Under the pieces are notes generated by a model, which saw nothing but the letters and a program-made list of their open reading frames with translations, was not told the origin of the DNA and did not search any database. Both the position numbers and the translations under genes were made by a program. From Candidatus Melainabacteria bacterium MEL.A1 (lineage in GTDB: Bacteria; Cyanobacteriota; Vampirovibrionia; Gastranaerophilales; Gastranaerophilaceae), in the NCBI GenBank assembly GCA_001765415.1, contig CP017245.1, forward strand, positions 1 to 64,000: 64,000 nt of DNA, given 5' to 3'. This document shows, piece after piece, positions 25,127 through 33,721 of the stretch. Position 1 is the stretch's first letter, and each line of letters starts with the position of its first letter.

Positions 25127-26098
25127 TTAAACTCCATTTTTCAAGGGACTATATGTCCCTTTTATTTCGCTTATGATTTCCTTAATTTCTACGGAAATAT
25201 CATTTTTATCTTTGACATTAGCTTTTACGAGTGTTGCAAATTCTGCTTTTTTAAATTCATGCAAGCCTCTGTGTTTAAAAAATTCTTCCAAAAATTCCAC
25301 TTTGGAAGTACTTTCCTCTAATCCCTCAATAGTTGCAAGTGATATGTTTTGAGTTGCGTAATTTAAAGTGCGTGCAATTAAGGAATTTGGAAGCATATCC
25401 TCAAATTCTCCGCTTTTTAAAAGATGAATTTTATCTATATTGCGAAGTCTTGGTTTGATTTCTTCAAGATTGATTTTTGCATCATTATCCAAAAGAACAA
25501 ATATTGGAATTTTTAAGCATTCAGCAAAGTTATAAAAATATTTTACAACCTGATTTTTTCCTCCGGCAGAGATAACTTGTATTCCATGCTCATTAAAATC
25601 AAAATTGCAAAGTTTTGAAAAAACAGGAAGAAGAATTTCTTCTGTAATTCCCTCACACAAAACTATCTTGTGAACAGGATAGCCTAAATTGTTTTTAGAA
25701 TTTTTATCTGCGTAATAATTTTTTAACCACTTTAAGTTGTTAGGAATATTCTCAGGTAGAATTTTGATTATAGCTTTGTAATTAATTTTATTTTTTACAA
25801 GTTTTTGGCAGTTTTCGTTGAGATTAAAAACAGAATTTTCGTATTCATATAAATTTTGGTTTATTTGAAAATCGTTTGGTTCATTGGGAACTGATGAATT
25901 AATAATGTTTTCGGCTATGTTTTTTAGGTTTTCATAATCCATTTCATCTAGTTCATGCTTTTTAATTTTGGGTTCAATCAGATTATTTGTAATAATATCC
26001 TTAAATACTCTTAGGTATTTGGTTTCGGTTTCTTTAAATCTTGTTAGTCTGTCTATTGAGATTGTTAATTGTTCTTTTGTAAGTTGTTTGATTTTCAA
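25127..26098 (-). CDS. TOPRIM-domain protein of the OLD-nuclease type, no ATPase
   Basis: A 323-residue protein. An N-terminal helical region (1-140) precedes a TOPRIM domain (about 155-260): LCEGITEEILL supplies the acidic Glu pair, SAGGKNQVVKYF is the OLD-type glycine loop, and LLDNDAKINL the DxD. OLD nucleases normally carry an N-terminal SMC-like ATPase; there is no Walker A here. It may be a stand-alone nuclease or a partner of an ATPase encoded elsewhere. It is convergent with the hook gene, with only 15 nt between stops. Function is a guess beyond the domain. Confidence 0.7.
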   Translation of the reverse strand: MKIKQLTKEQLTISIDRLTRFKETETKYLRVFKDIITNNLIEPKIKKHELDEMDYENLKNIAENIINSSVPNEPNDFQINQNLYEYENSVFNLNENCQKLVKNKINYKAIIKILPENIPNNLKWLKNYYADKNSKNNLGYPVHKIVLCEGITEEILLPVFSKLCNFDFNEHGIQVISAGGKNQVVKYFYNFAECLKIPIFVLLDNDAKINLEEIKPRLRNIDKIHLLKSGEFEDMLPNSLIARTLNYATQNISLATIEGLEESTSKVEFLEEFFKHRGLHEFKKAEFATLVKANVKDKNDISVEIKEIISEIKGTYSPLKNGV

Positions 26099-26200
26099 AT
26101 TTATATCCCTGATTGTAACGTTTGTTAATATAATTTTTGCAAATATAGCAATTTATTTTTGTTTTTCTTTTTTATATAATTGTAGTAGTGGAGTGGAATT

Positions 26201-27658
26201 GTGTACTCATTAAATATTGATAATACTCAATATAATAATTATAACACAGTTAAGTCTGTGCGTGTAGCAAATGTTACAAATCCGATTGTGGCAAAATCTG
26301 CTCCTGCATTTAAGGCTAATCATCCGCAAATGACGCAAGTCCCTTATAATAGTGCTTTGACTTCTGCAAAGTTTAGAACAGAACTTGTTTCTAATGATGA
26401 AAAAACTAAATACAACGAGTTGGTTGGAATGGTTGACAAAAGTACTCGTAAGCAACTTAATATAATGTTGAAAAATGGAACTTTATTAAATGCAGATTCA
26501 AATGATAAATCAACAACATTGGATAATCTATATAAAATTGCTAAAAACAAAAGAGCGCAAGGTTTAGACAGTGCAACAATTTTGAAAAATACAATAGATA
26601 CAATTTCTGATCCACATATTATTACTCAGCAATTTGGAAATATTCCTGCTCAATACCAGTCACAAGCAGCCTCTGTTGCAGGTGGAAATCCTGAAGATAT
26701 TAATGTTGAACATTCAGGAACTTGTGTTGCATCATGTATTGAATACAATTTAGCAGATAAACATCCTGCAGAATTTGCACGATTTGCAGAAGGTTTGAGT
26801 TCGCCAAACATGGCGGTTCAAAAGTCAATCAAGATGAGTAATTTGGCGGATAATACTCTTGATGCAATTTGGTTATTAAACGCTTTTGAAATCCCGTTTG
26901 AAGCAAAAGATTTTGATAAAGCTAATTTGACATTTGCACCAGATAAAAATGCAATTATAAGAGCGCATATTCAAACAGTAGACAGAGATAATTATGAACG
27001 TTCTCCGCTTGATGTTTTGATGCAATCTACATTCATGCAGGTTGGTTCTCAACAAGCGTATAACTCTTTAACAGATAAAAGAGCCGGAAAATTCAACCAA
27101 AATGATAAAGGTTTGATTGAATTTGAAAAAACGTTTACAGAATCTGTAGTTGAAGATAAAAATAAGATGTCTGTTACATATCAAACAGTTGATGAAAATG
27201 CTAGATTGGTCGGCTATGAAACAGATTTTAAAACAATGAAAAAACAAATTACAGATGCTCTGAATATGGGCGAAAACGTAATTATTGGTTATACGCAAGT
27301 TGATGCAAGCGGGACTATTATAAATGGTCATGAAATCACTATTACAGGAACAAAAACAGATAAAAACGGTAAAATGATATTTGTTTGCAATGATACTGAT
27401 GACAATGTTCCTAGAGCGGTTGAGTATTCAGAAGATTTCTTACTCCCGAAAATCCATCATGCCGCTTTGCCACAGGCTGTTGTTGCAAATGATGTAAACT
27501 TTGTTGAAAACTGGGTAGAAGGATTAAAAACTTACAAAGACTTAAAAAGACAAGCAAATAGTGTAGTTTCTCAATCTCAAGTTCCCATTCAACAACCCCA
27601 ACAAGTTCAACCTCAACCGATAGTTCTTGAAAGAAATAATATTGGACAAGTTGCTTAA
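26201..27658 (+). CDS. putative papain-like cysteine peptidase, FKA-type N-terminus
   Basis: A 485-residue protein from GTG 26201. The N-terminal 40 residues are Asn/Val-rich and end APAFKAN (35-40), the motif found at the start of several other proteins here; there is no Sec signal. The middle holds SGTCVASCIEY (about residues 172-182), like the nucleophile helix start of papain/C39-type peptidases. Much later NGHEITITG (about 373) gives the His with a following strand, then FVCNDTDDN supplies Asn/Asp. Order Cys...His...Asn/Asp fits the fold. The C-terminus is Gln/Pro-rich. This is inference from motif spacing; no named family was recognised. Confidence 0.55.
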   Translation: MYSLNIDNTQYNNYNTVKSVRVANVTNPIVAKSAPAFKANHPQMTQVPYNSALTSAKFRTELVSNDEKTKYNELVGMVDKSTRKQLNIMLKNGTLLNADSNDKSTTLDNLYKIAKNKRAQGLDSATILKNTIDTISDPHIITQQFGNIPAQYQSQAASVAGGNPEDINVEHSGTCVASCIEYNLADKHPAEFARFAEGLSSPNMAVQKSIKMSNLADNTLDAIWLLNAFEIPFEAKDFDKANLTFAPDKNAIIRAHIQTVDRDNYERSPLDVLMQSTFMQVGSQQAYNSLTDKRAGKFNQNDKGLIEFEKTFTESVVEDKNKMSVTYQTVDENARLVGYETDFKTMKKQITDALNMGENVIIGYTQVDASGTIINGHEITITGTKTDKNGKMIFVCNDTDDNVPRAVEYSEDFLLPKIHHAALPQAVVANDVNFVENWVEGLKTYKDLKRQANSVVSQSQVPIQQPQQVQPQPIVLERNNIGQVA

Positions 27659-27732
27659 TGTTAGTTAATATTAGGCAAAAATAAAGCAAAAATTTTTTTG
27701 ACGATGTTTAATTTAGTAAAAGGTGAAAAAAT

Positions 27733-29361
27733 ATGAATATATCATTAACAAATCTTCCAAAGATTACATTTAGAGCTACATCAAATGTATCAAATCAAAA
27801 CATGCAAACCGCCCCTCAAAATATGCAATCTCAGCCGGTAAAAGATACATTTGAAAAATCAGATAAAACATCCGAGAAAAATAGTAATTCTCCAAAGTAT
27901 GTAACAACAGATATTTTTTACATAAACGATAATCACGGCAGAATTGGTAATATGTCAAGAATTTATTCTGCTAAAGAATTATATGATTATCAAACCAAAA
28001 ATTCGACGGCAGATAAACTAGTTCTTGCAGCAGGTGATATTTCTGCAGGAGCGGATCACAATGTTGCAAGGGCTGCAAATACTTATATGAACGCACTAGG
28101 TGTTGAAGCTACATCGGATGGAAATCACGAATATGATGAAAACCCACCAGAACTTGCTGATAGCAAAAAAGGTGCAAAATTTAAAAGCTTAGGTATGAAT
28201 TTGCAAATTCCTAAAGGAAATCCGCTAGACGGAGTTATTGAAAAATCATTTGTATTAGAAAAAAATGGGCATAAATATGCAATAATTGGTTTGGCTCCTC
28301 CAGATTTACACGAAAGAATCAGAGATAATGACTCAAGAAAACAAATCGGTGTTGATGATTTTGAAAAAACATTGAAAGACGTTCAGACCGCAGTTGATGA
28401 TTTTAAAAAACAAGGAATTAACAAGGTTATTGTTCTTTCTCACTGTGGTTTAACAAAAGATCAAAGATTAGCAAAAGAAACTTCAGGTATTGACGTAATA
28501 GTTGGTGGACACACTCATGATTTATTAAAAGGTGTAGAAGAAGGCAAAAACCTTTTGACTTCTAAATCAAATGAACCGGTTGTTATTACTCAAGCCGGCA
28601 AAGATGGTGAATATTTTGGCGATTTGAAAATTACATGGGATGACGATAAAGGTGTTATTGTAAAAGTTCAGAACAATGTTACTCCATCAAGTATTTTCAA
28701 GCGCAATAGAGTATTGAAAGGTGTATTTGAACATATTTTAGGTAAACCTGAACAATTGGGAGAAGTCAAGACTGCAACTGGTCCAACTAAAGAAAGACTT
28801 TTAGATCCTAACCCTAACGCATTTTTGATTATGGATGCGGTTAGAAAAGAATTTGGAACAGATATGGCGATTATCAATGCCGGAAATATTAGAGGCTTCT
28901 TTGAACAAGGTCCTTTAGATTCTCATCAGGTATTTGAAGTTGTTCCTTTGAAGAATAATATGGTTAAATTAAAGTTGACTGAAAAAGAAATAGTTGATGC
29001 GTTGAAAAAAGGTGCAAAATCATTCAATGATCCTGGACATAAACCTGGTATAATAATGCCGTCAGGGTTGAAATATACAGTTAGCAGATCAGGTGAACTA
29101 AAAGCTGCATCATTTATTGATAAAGAAGGAAAAGAAAACGCAATTGATGTAAACAATCCAAATCCAAATAAAGTTTATACGGTAGCTACAGATGACTTTA
29201 TGGCATCAGGTGGGGATAATTTGCTTGAGAATAAAATCGAAAAAGGAAAAATTGATGAAAAATTCGATTTTGACAAAGACAAATTGACCTGCGATTATAT
29301 AAAGAAAATGAATACACCTGTTGAATTAAAAGATGATGGCAGAATTACTGTTGTAGATTAA
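27733..29361 (+). CDS. 5'-nucleotidase/UshA-like metallophosphoesterase without a Sec signal
   Basis: A 542-residue two-domain enzyme. The N-terminal metallophosphatase domain (about 55-330) has DIFYINDNHGR (metal ligands), AAGDISAG, SDGNHEYD, VLSHCG and VGGHTHD. The C-terminal 5'-nucleotidase domain has AIINAGNIRG and the VVPLKNNMVKLKL segment, with ASGGDN near the end. Such enzymes hydrolyse nucleotides in the periplasm and normally bear a signal peptide. Here the N-terminus is MNISLTNLPKITFRATS, a short F-x-A type start, followed by a disordered Gln/Asn/Ser linker. ATG 27733 has AAAGGTG upstream. It follows the 26201 gene, perhaps in one operon. Confidence 0.82.
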   Translation: MNISLTNLPKITFRATSNVSNQNMQTAPQNMQSQPVKDTFEKSDKTSEKNSNSPKYVTTDIFYINDNHGRIGNMSRIYSAKELYDYQTKNSTADKLVLAAGDISAGADHNVARAANTYMNALGVEATSDGNHEYDENPPELADSKKGAKFKSLGMNLQIPKGNPLDGVIEKSFVLEKNGHKYAIIGLAPPDLHERIRDNDSRKQIGVDDFEKTLKDVQTAVDDFKKQGINKVIVLSHCGLTKDQRLAKETSGIDVIVGGHTHDLLKGVEEGKNLLTSKSNEPVVITQAGKDGEYFGDLKITWDDDKGVIVKVQNNVTPSSIFKRNRVLKGVFEHILGKPEQLGEVKTATGPTKERLLDPNPNAFLIMDAVRKEFGTDMAIINAGNIRGFFEQGPLDSHQVFEVVPLKNNMVKLKLTEKEIVDALKKGAKSFNDPGHKPGIIMPSGLKYTVSRSGELKAASFIDKEGKENAIDVNNPNPNKVYTVATDDFMASGGDNLLENKIEKGKIDEKFDFDKDKLTCDYIKKMNTPVELKDDGRITVVD

Positions 29362-29365
29362 TTCT

Positions 29366-30028
29366 CTAATATCCGTACTGTTCATGCTGGTTTAAGTATT
29401 CTTTAACAGTGTTCAAAGATGATTGAACAATACGTGTTACACGTGATGGGGATAACCCAATTTGTTTTGCAATATCTTTAACCTGCATGTTCCTATAAAA
29501 TCTGTATTCAACAACAGTTCTTTCTTTAGGTGGAAGTTTTGCAATTGCAGCTCTAATCATTCTACCCATTTCGGTAATTTCTGCGCTTTCATCAGGTTGT
29601 GCGTGCGGATCTTTAAGGAAGTCAAATGGAGAATCATTATCACTAGCGGCAGCAGCTAAGCCATCAATGGATAGAATTGTTTCGTAAACAGCTTCACGAA
29701 CTTTGGCTTTTTGCATATCCATGCCGTCAACTTCTTCATCCTTGCCGACTTCATCATCAGATTTATGTTTTAAAGAATACCATTTATACCTAATTCTTAA
29801 TTCGTTTCGAATAGCCCACCTTACGGCAGTTGCAATATATGCTGCATTGTATTTTTCAAGTTGTTCAGGAGTTTTGTTTTTAATCAAAACTTGAACAGCC
29901 AAAATCCCGATAGAAACTAATTCCTCATAATCTACCATGTGCTGAGGAATACGCCTGTGTTCGACTTTGGCAACTTTTTGAACTATGTCTATATATTCTT
30001 GTAGTTTGTTTTTATTTTGCATAACCAT
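29366..30028 (-). CDS. fliA: sigma-28/FliA-like RNA polymerase sigma factor
   Basis: A 220-residue sigma-70-family protein. Region 2 is DYEELVSIGILAVQ...AAYIATAVRWAIRNELR (shortened here), and region 4 is LPPKERTVVEYRFYRNMQVKDIAKQIGLSPSRVTRI with a typical helix-turn-helix. The lack of region 1.1 and of a strong 3.2, the length and location after flhB suggest the flagellar sigma (FliA). The spacer is Ala/Asp/Ser rich. MVM offers two close starts. A stress or general alternative sigma is the main alternative. Confidence 0.72.
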   Translation of the reverse strand: MVMQNKNKLQEYIDIVQKVAKVEHRRIPQHMVDYEELVSIGILAVQVLIKNKTPEQLEKYNAAYIATAVRWAIRNELRIRYKWYSLKHKSDDEVGKDEEVDGMDMQKAKVREAVYETILSIDGLAAAASDNDSPFDFLKDPHAQPDESAEITEMGRMIRAAIAKLPPKERTVVEYRFYRNMQVKDIAKQIGLSPSRVTRIVQSSLNTVKEYLNQHEQYGY

Positions 30029-30055
30029 GATTATAAAATTATTCTAGCATAGAAT

Positions 30056-31132
30056 TTATTTCATTGTACCTTTATTTGATGTATTTTTCAACTTGTAAAC
30101 GAAAAGTAGAATTTCTGCAATTGCTTTGTACAATTCCGGTGGTATTTGTTGGTTCAAATCAACCATTTTGTAAAGTGCGCGTGCAACAGGGGCATTTTCA
30201 ATTACAGGAATTTGATGCTCTTTTGCAATATTAATGATTTTTTTTGCAATAAGTTCTGTCCCTTTTGCAATAAGCATTGGAGAAGCCATTTCTTCTGCTT
30301 TGTACTTAAGAGCGCATGCTATGTGGGTTGGGTTTGTTACGACAAAATCCGCATCCGGTACGGCATCCATCATTCCTCGTTGTAACATTTGCATGCGGCG
30401 TTGGCGTAGTGCGGCTTTTACGTTTGGATCGCCTTCTGTATTTTTATATTCGTCTTTAATTTCTTTGAAAGACATTTTTTGATCTTTTAAAAATTTCCAT
30501 TTTGTGACTCCGTAATCTGCCGCAGAAATTACCAAAAAGGCGATACATGCCTTAAAAATAAAGTCTGTGATTAGTTTGCCGAACTCAATCATTACGGCAA
30601 AATTGTTGTCGATTGCAGCAAGCATAAGGATATTTTCAATATGCTGCATATAAACGCTCCAGCCGATATAGCCTAACAAAACAACTTTTAGAATATTTTT
30701 GAATAATTCAAAAAGAGTTTTTATAGACATAATATTCTTGAAATACTTTGTTGGGTTAAGTTTATCTAATTTTGGCATTAAAGGAGCGGTTGCAACAAGT
30801 GGTCCGACCTGTATAAAATCTGCCATAATCGCAATAAACCACGCTACAAAAAGTACAGGTCCGATAATTAATGCGGCACATTTTATTGTGATTGTTAAAA
30901 TATATGTCATTCCGACCTGATCTATGTGTGCGTTGGGGATTTGCTCATACAGGAGGGTGTAAAGTTGTACGATTTGATCCCAAATGAACGGAGCCAATCC
31001 GAAGATTACCGAGAACAAAATTAGCAAAGAAATAGCGGTTGAAAAATCTTTTGATTTAACAACTTGTCCTTCTTTTCTTGCCTGCTCGAGCTTTCTCGGT
31101 GTGGCATCAAACTGTTTGTCTTCATCACCCAT
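30056..31132 (-). CDS. flhB: FlhB, flagellar type III export gate protein
   Basis: A 358-residue FlhB with the N-terminal EDKQFDATPRKLEQARKEG and four hydrophobic spans (about 30-55, 85-110, 135-160, 180-205). The cytoplasmic domain has the auto-cleavage site NPTH (VVTNPTHIACAL, about residue 262-275), which sets export specificity together with FliK. The ending PELYKAIAEILLFVYKLK is typical. It is upstream of the sigma factor gene in the same direction with a 27-nt gap. AAGGA precedes the start. The split from the fliJ-fliK operon is noted. Confidence 0.95.
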   Translation of the reverse strand: MGDEDKQFDATPRKLEQARKEGQVVKSKDFSTAISLLILFSVIFGLAPFIWDQIVQLYTLLYEQIPNAHIDQVGMTYILTITIKCAALIIGPVLFVAWFIAIMADFIQVGPLVATAPLMPKLDKLNPTKYFKNIMSIKTLFELFKNILKVVLLGYIGWSVYMQHIENILMLAAIDNNFAVMIEFGKLITDFIFKACIAFLVISAADYGVTKWKFLKDQKMSFKEIKDEYKNTEGDPNVKAALRQRRMQMLQRGMMDAVPDADFVVTNPTHIACALKYKAEEMASPMLIAKGTELIAKKIINIAKEHQIPVIENAPVARALYKMVDLNQQIPPELYKAIAEILLFVYKLKNTSNKGTMK

Positions 31133-31209
31133 ACGTTATTTCCTTAATGAATATTATAGCATGGTCAAAATATTTTAGAGAAATGAATAAGATATGCAAA
31201 CCAAAACAG

Positions 31210-31335
31210 CCCTCTCTCACTGTGAGACAAAGGAAACAGCAGAGCTGAGGCGATGCGTGTGACCCTGTCTGTACTTTGTGCTGAGGGCGGAATTTCTTAG
31301 TGAGCAATACGAGCTTAGAAATTCGGGAGAGGGTT
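31210..31335. repeat. dispersed element with compensatory hairpin (copy A)
   Basis: A 126-bp element beginning CCCTCTCTC and ending GGGAGAGGG. The interior from GACAAAGG to TTTGTGCTGAGG is almost identical to copy B (19800-19936). The right-hand hairpin has perfect 8-bp arms GAATTTCT (31290-31297) and AGAAATTC (31317-31324). These arms differ from copy B and C yet stay complementary. It lies between flhB and deoC. Confidence 0.75.
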
Positions 31336-31344
31336 TATTTTTTT

Positions 31345-31998
31345 TTATTCCGCAACAATTTTTACGCCGGAACTTGTACCTAATCTCTCAGCCCCTGCTT
31401 CAATCATTTTTATTGCAGTTTCTTTATCTCTAATTCCGCCAGATGCTTTAACTTTTAATCCGTAAGGTGAAACTGTTTCATACATCAGTTTTACATCTTC
31501 TGCTTTTGCGCCAACTCCGCCTTTTACAAAACCGGTTGATGTTTTTACTAAGTCGGCTTTTGCTTCAACACAAAGTTCGCAAGCTTTTTTGATTTCGTCT
31601 TTTTCTAATAAATCCGTTTCTAAAATAACTTTTAGCGGTTTGTCTTTACAAGCAGCTTTTACGGCTTTTATGTCGTTTACAACAAAATCATAGTCTTTGT
31701 TTTTGATTGCAGTAACATTGATTACCATATCAATTTCGTCTGCACCATCTTCAACTGCTTTTGATGCTTCAAAAGCTTTAACGTCACTTCTGTTTGCTCC
31801 GAGTGGAAATCCGATTACGGTAACAACTTTTACATCGTTATCTTTTAAATTTTCTTTTGCTAATTTTACGTAAGCAGGATTGATACAAACTCCTAAGAAT
31901 TTGTGAGCTTTTGCCTCATTAAAAAGTTTTATAAAATCTTCTAATTTTGCATCTTGTTTCAAAAGTGTGTGTTCAATGTGTTTGTTTAAGTTCTCCAT
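31345..31998 (-). CDS. deoC: deoxyribose-phosphate aldolase
   Basis: A 217-residue class I aldolase that splits 2-deoxyribose-5-phosphate into acetaldehyde and glyceraldehyde-3-phosphate, in deoxynucleoside salvage. Start EHTLLKQDA, VCINPAYV, VIGFPLGAN, EIDMVINV, the Schiff-base region LVKTSTGF with Lys about 151, and KASGGIRD are all family motifs. Length (217) is typical. It stands alone between the repeat element and the divergent SulP gene. Confidence 0.95.
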   Translation of the reverse strand: MENLNKHIEHTLLKQDAKLEDFIKLFNEAKAHKFLGVCINPAYVKLAKENLKDNDVKVVTVIGFPLGANRSDVKAFEASKAVEDGADEIDMVINVTAIKNKDYDFVVNDIKAVKAACKDKPLKVILETDLLEKDEIKKACELCVEAKADLVKTSTGFVKGGVGAKAEDVKLMYETVSPYGLKVKASGGIRDKETAIKMIEAGAERLGTSSGVKIVAE

Positions 31999-32051
31999 AA
32001 TTTTCCCCTTTTTTACTTGATTATAACATAAAGTTTATTTATAATATCCCT

Positions 32052-33665
32052 ATGAATTTAAAAGAAAAATTACAAATATTTTCAGGAGATGTTTTAGGTG
32101 GTTTAAATGCTGCAGTTATAACACTACCGCAGGCTTTAGCTTTTGGTGTTGCTACAGGGTTTGGGGCAAGTGCCGGTATTTGGGGAGCAATAATTTTATG
32201 TTTTGTTGCGGGAATATTTGGCACTAAAGTACCTATGATATCCGGAGTTACAGGTCCTGTTGCAATTGTTGTAGCATCAGTTATGCACGCATTAAATCAA
32301 AATCTTGATGCCGTAATTTTTATAATATTTGTGGCAGGAATTTTGCAAATCTTGCTATCTTTAACAAAATTGCCTGATATTGTAAAATATGTACCATACC
32401 CAGTAATTTCAGGGTTTATGAATGGCGTTGGGGTAATTATTATAATTATGCAGTTGAACCCACTATTGGGATTGCCTTCTTGCTCAAACACGATTGAAAG
32501 TTTGGAAAATGTTGTAAAATCTTTTGCAACTCTTAATATTCAGGCTTTAATGATTGGTGCGTTAGCTCTTTTGATTGTATTTTGTTTCCCTAAAAAATGG
32601 AATAAATATGTCCCATCGCAGATTTTGGCACTTATTTTGTGTACATTTATTTCTATAAAAATGGGGTTGAATGTAGAAAAGATTTCGCAAATATCTGTTA
32701 CGTTGCCATCAATTCATATTCCGCATACAAATTTGCATGATTTTATAACATATTTTCATTATTCGATAATTTTAGCCGTAATTTTCTCATCAGAGAGTTT
32801 GTTAACCGGTTTGGTTTGTACATCTGTTACAAAAGTGCAGTTGCCACCTAATAGGTTGTTAGCAGCTCAAGGAATAGGAAATATGTGTTGTGCGTTGACT
32901 GGTAACCTTGCAGGTTCTGCTGCCACAATGAGGACAGTTGCGGCTTTAAAAACAGGAGCTACTACAAAATTAGCTGCGGTTGTGACTTCAATTATTTTGG
33001 TGTTGTTGATTTATCAATTTTCTGGATTTGTTGCTGAAATTCCTTTGGCGGTTTTGGCAGCTATTTTGATTAAAATTGGTTATGATATTATAGATACCAA
33101 GTTTTTAAAGGTTGTAAAACTTGCGCCAAAAGACGATTTGTATGTTTTAGGATTAGTATTTTGTTTAACTGTTTTTTATAATTTGATAGTTGCGGTGGGA
33201 GCCGGAATTACTTTGGCTGCATTACTTTATGCCAAAAGAGCTGCTGATAAGGCAAAATTGATTAATAAAGTTGTTTATGACAAAGACATAATGAAGATGG
33301 AAAAAGTTGTAGAAAGAGATTATCGTCACAAAATAAGAGTTGTACACATTAGCGGAGCATTTTTCTTTGGTTCTGCAACTCAAATTATTTCGCAGTTTGA
33401 TGAATTTTTAGGAACTCGTTATTTGATATTAGTTTATGATGGCGAGGATACACTAGACATATCAGCGATATTTGCGTTAGAAGATATAATACTAAGATTA
33501 AAATCTCAACATATTAAGGTTTTGATGGTAATACCAAGCGAAGATGTTAAAAATCAGCTAGATCAGTATGGAATAATCAAGCAGATTAAGGGTGTGTATT
33601 CTGCCGAAATTGATGCAATTAATCATGCAAAAGCGTTGTTTAAGAAAAAATTGCATAAAATATAA
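32052..33665 (+). CDS. SulP-family anion transporter
   Basis: A 537-residue inner-membrane SLC26/SulP transporter, moving sulfate, bicarbonate or other anions. It opens with FSGDVLGGLNAAVITLPQALAFGVATG, holds about 12 hydrophobic segments to residue 400, with GVTGPVAIVVASV and the characteristic GNLAGSAATMRTVA, and ends with a STAS domain (about 435-530, VVHISGAFFFGSATQI). The substrate is unknown; sulfate or bicarbonate would be the default for the family. It is divergent from deoC and convergent with the phosphohexomutase gene. Confidence 0.9.
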   Translation: MNLKEKLQIFSGDVLGGLNAAVITLPQALAFGVATGFGASAGIWGAIILCFVAGIFGTKVPMISGVTGPVAIVVASVMHALNQNLDAVIFIIFVAGILQILLSLTKLPDIVKYVPYPVISGFMNGVGVIIIIMQLNPLLGLPSCSNTIESLENVVKSFATLNIQALMIGALALLIVFCFPKKWNKYVPSQILALILCTFISIKMGLNVEKISQISVTLPSIHIPHTNLHDFITYFHYSIILAVIFSSESLLTGLVCTSVTKVQLPPNRLLAAQGIGNMCCALTGNLAGSAATMRTVAALKTGATTKLAAVVTSIILVLLIYQFSGFVAEIPLAVLAAILIKIGYDIIDTKFLKVVKLAPKDDLYVLGLVFCLTVFYNLIVAVGAGITLAALLYAKRAADKAKLINKVVYDKDIMKMEKVVERDYRHKIRVVHISGAFFFGSATQIISQFDEFLGTRYLILVYDGEDTLDISAIFALEDIILRLKSQHIKVLMVIPSEDVKNQLDQYGIIKQIKGVYSAEIDAINHAKALFKKKLHKI

Positions 33666-33702
33666 AAAATAAGTTGGACAAATATTTGTCCAACTTATTT
33701 TT
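33665..33702. terminator. bidirectional terminator
   Basis: AAAAATAAGTTGGACAAA, TTTGTCCAACTTATTTTT with a short loop; sits between the convergent SulP and phosphohexomutase genes. Confidence 0.9.
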
Positions 33703-33721
33703 ATGAATTTAATTAAGCATT

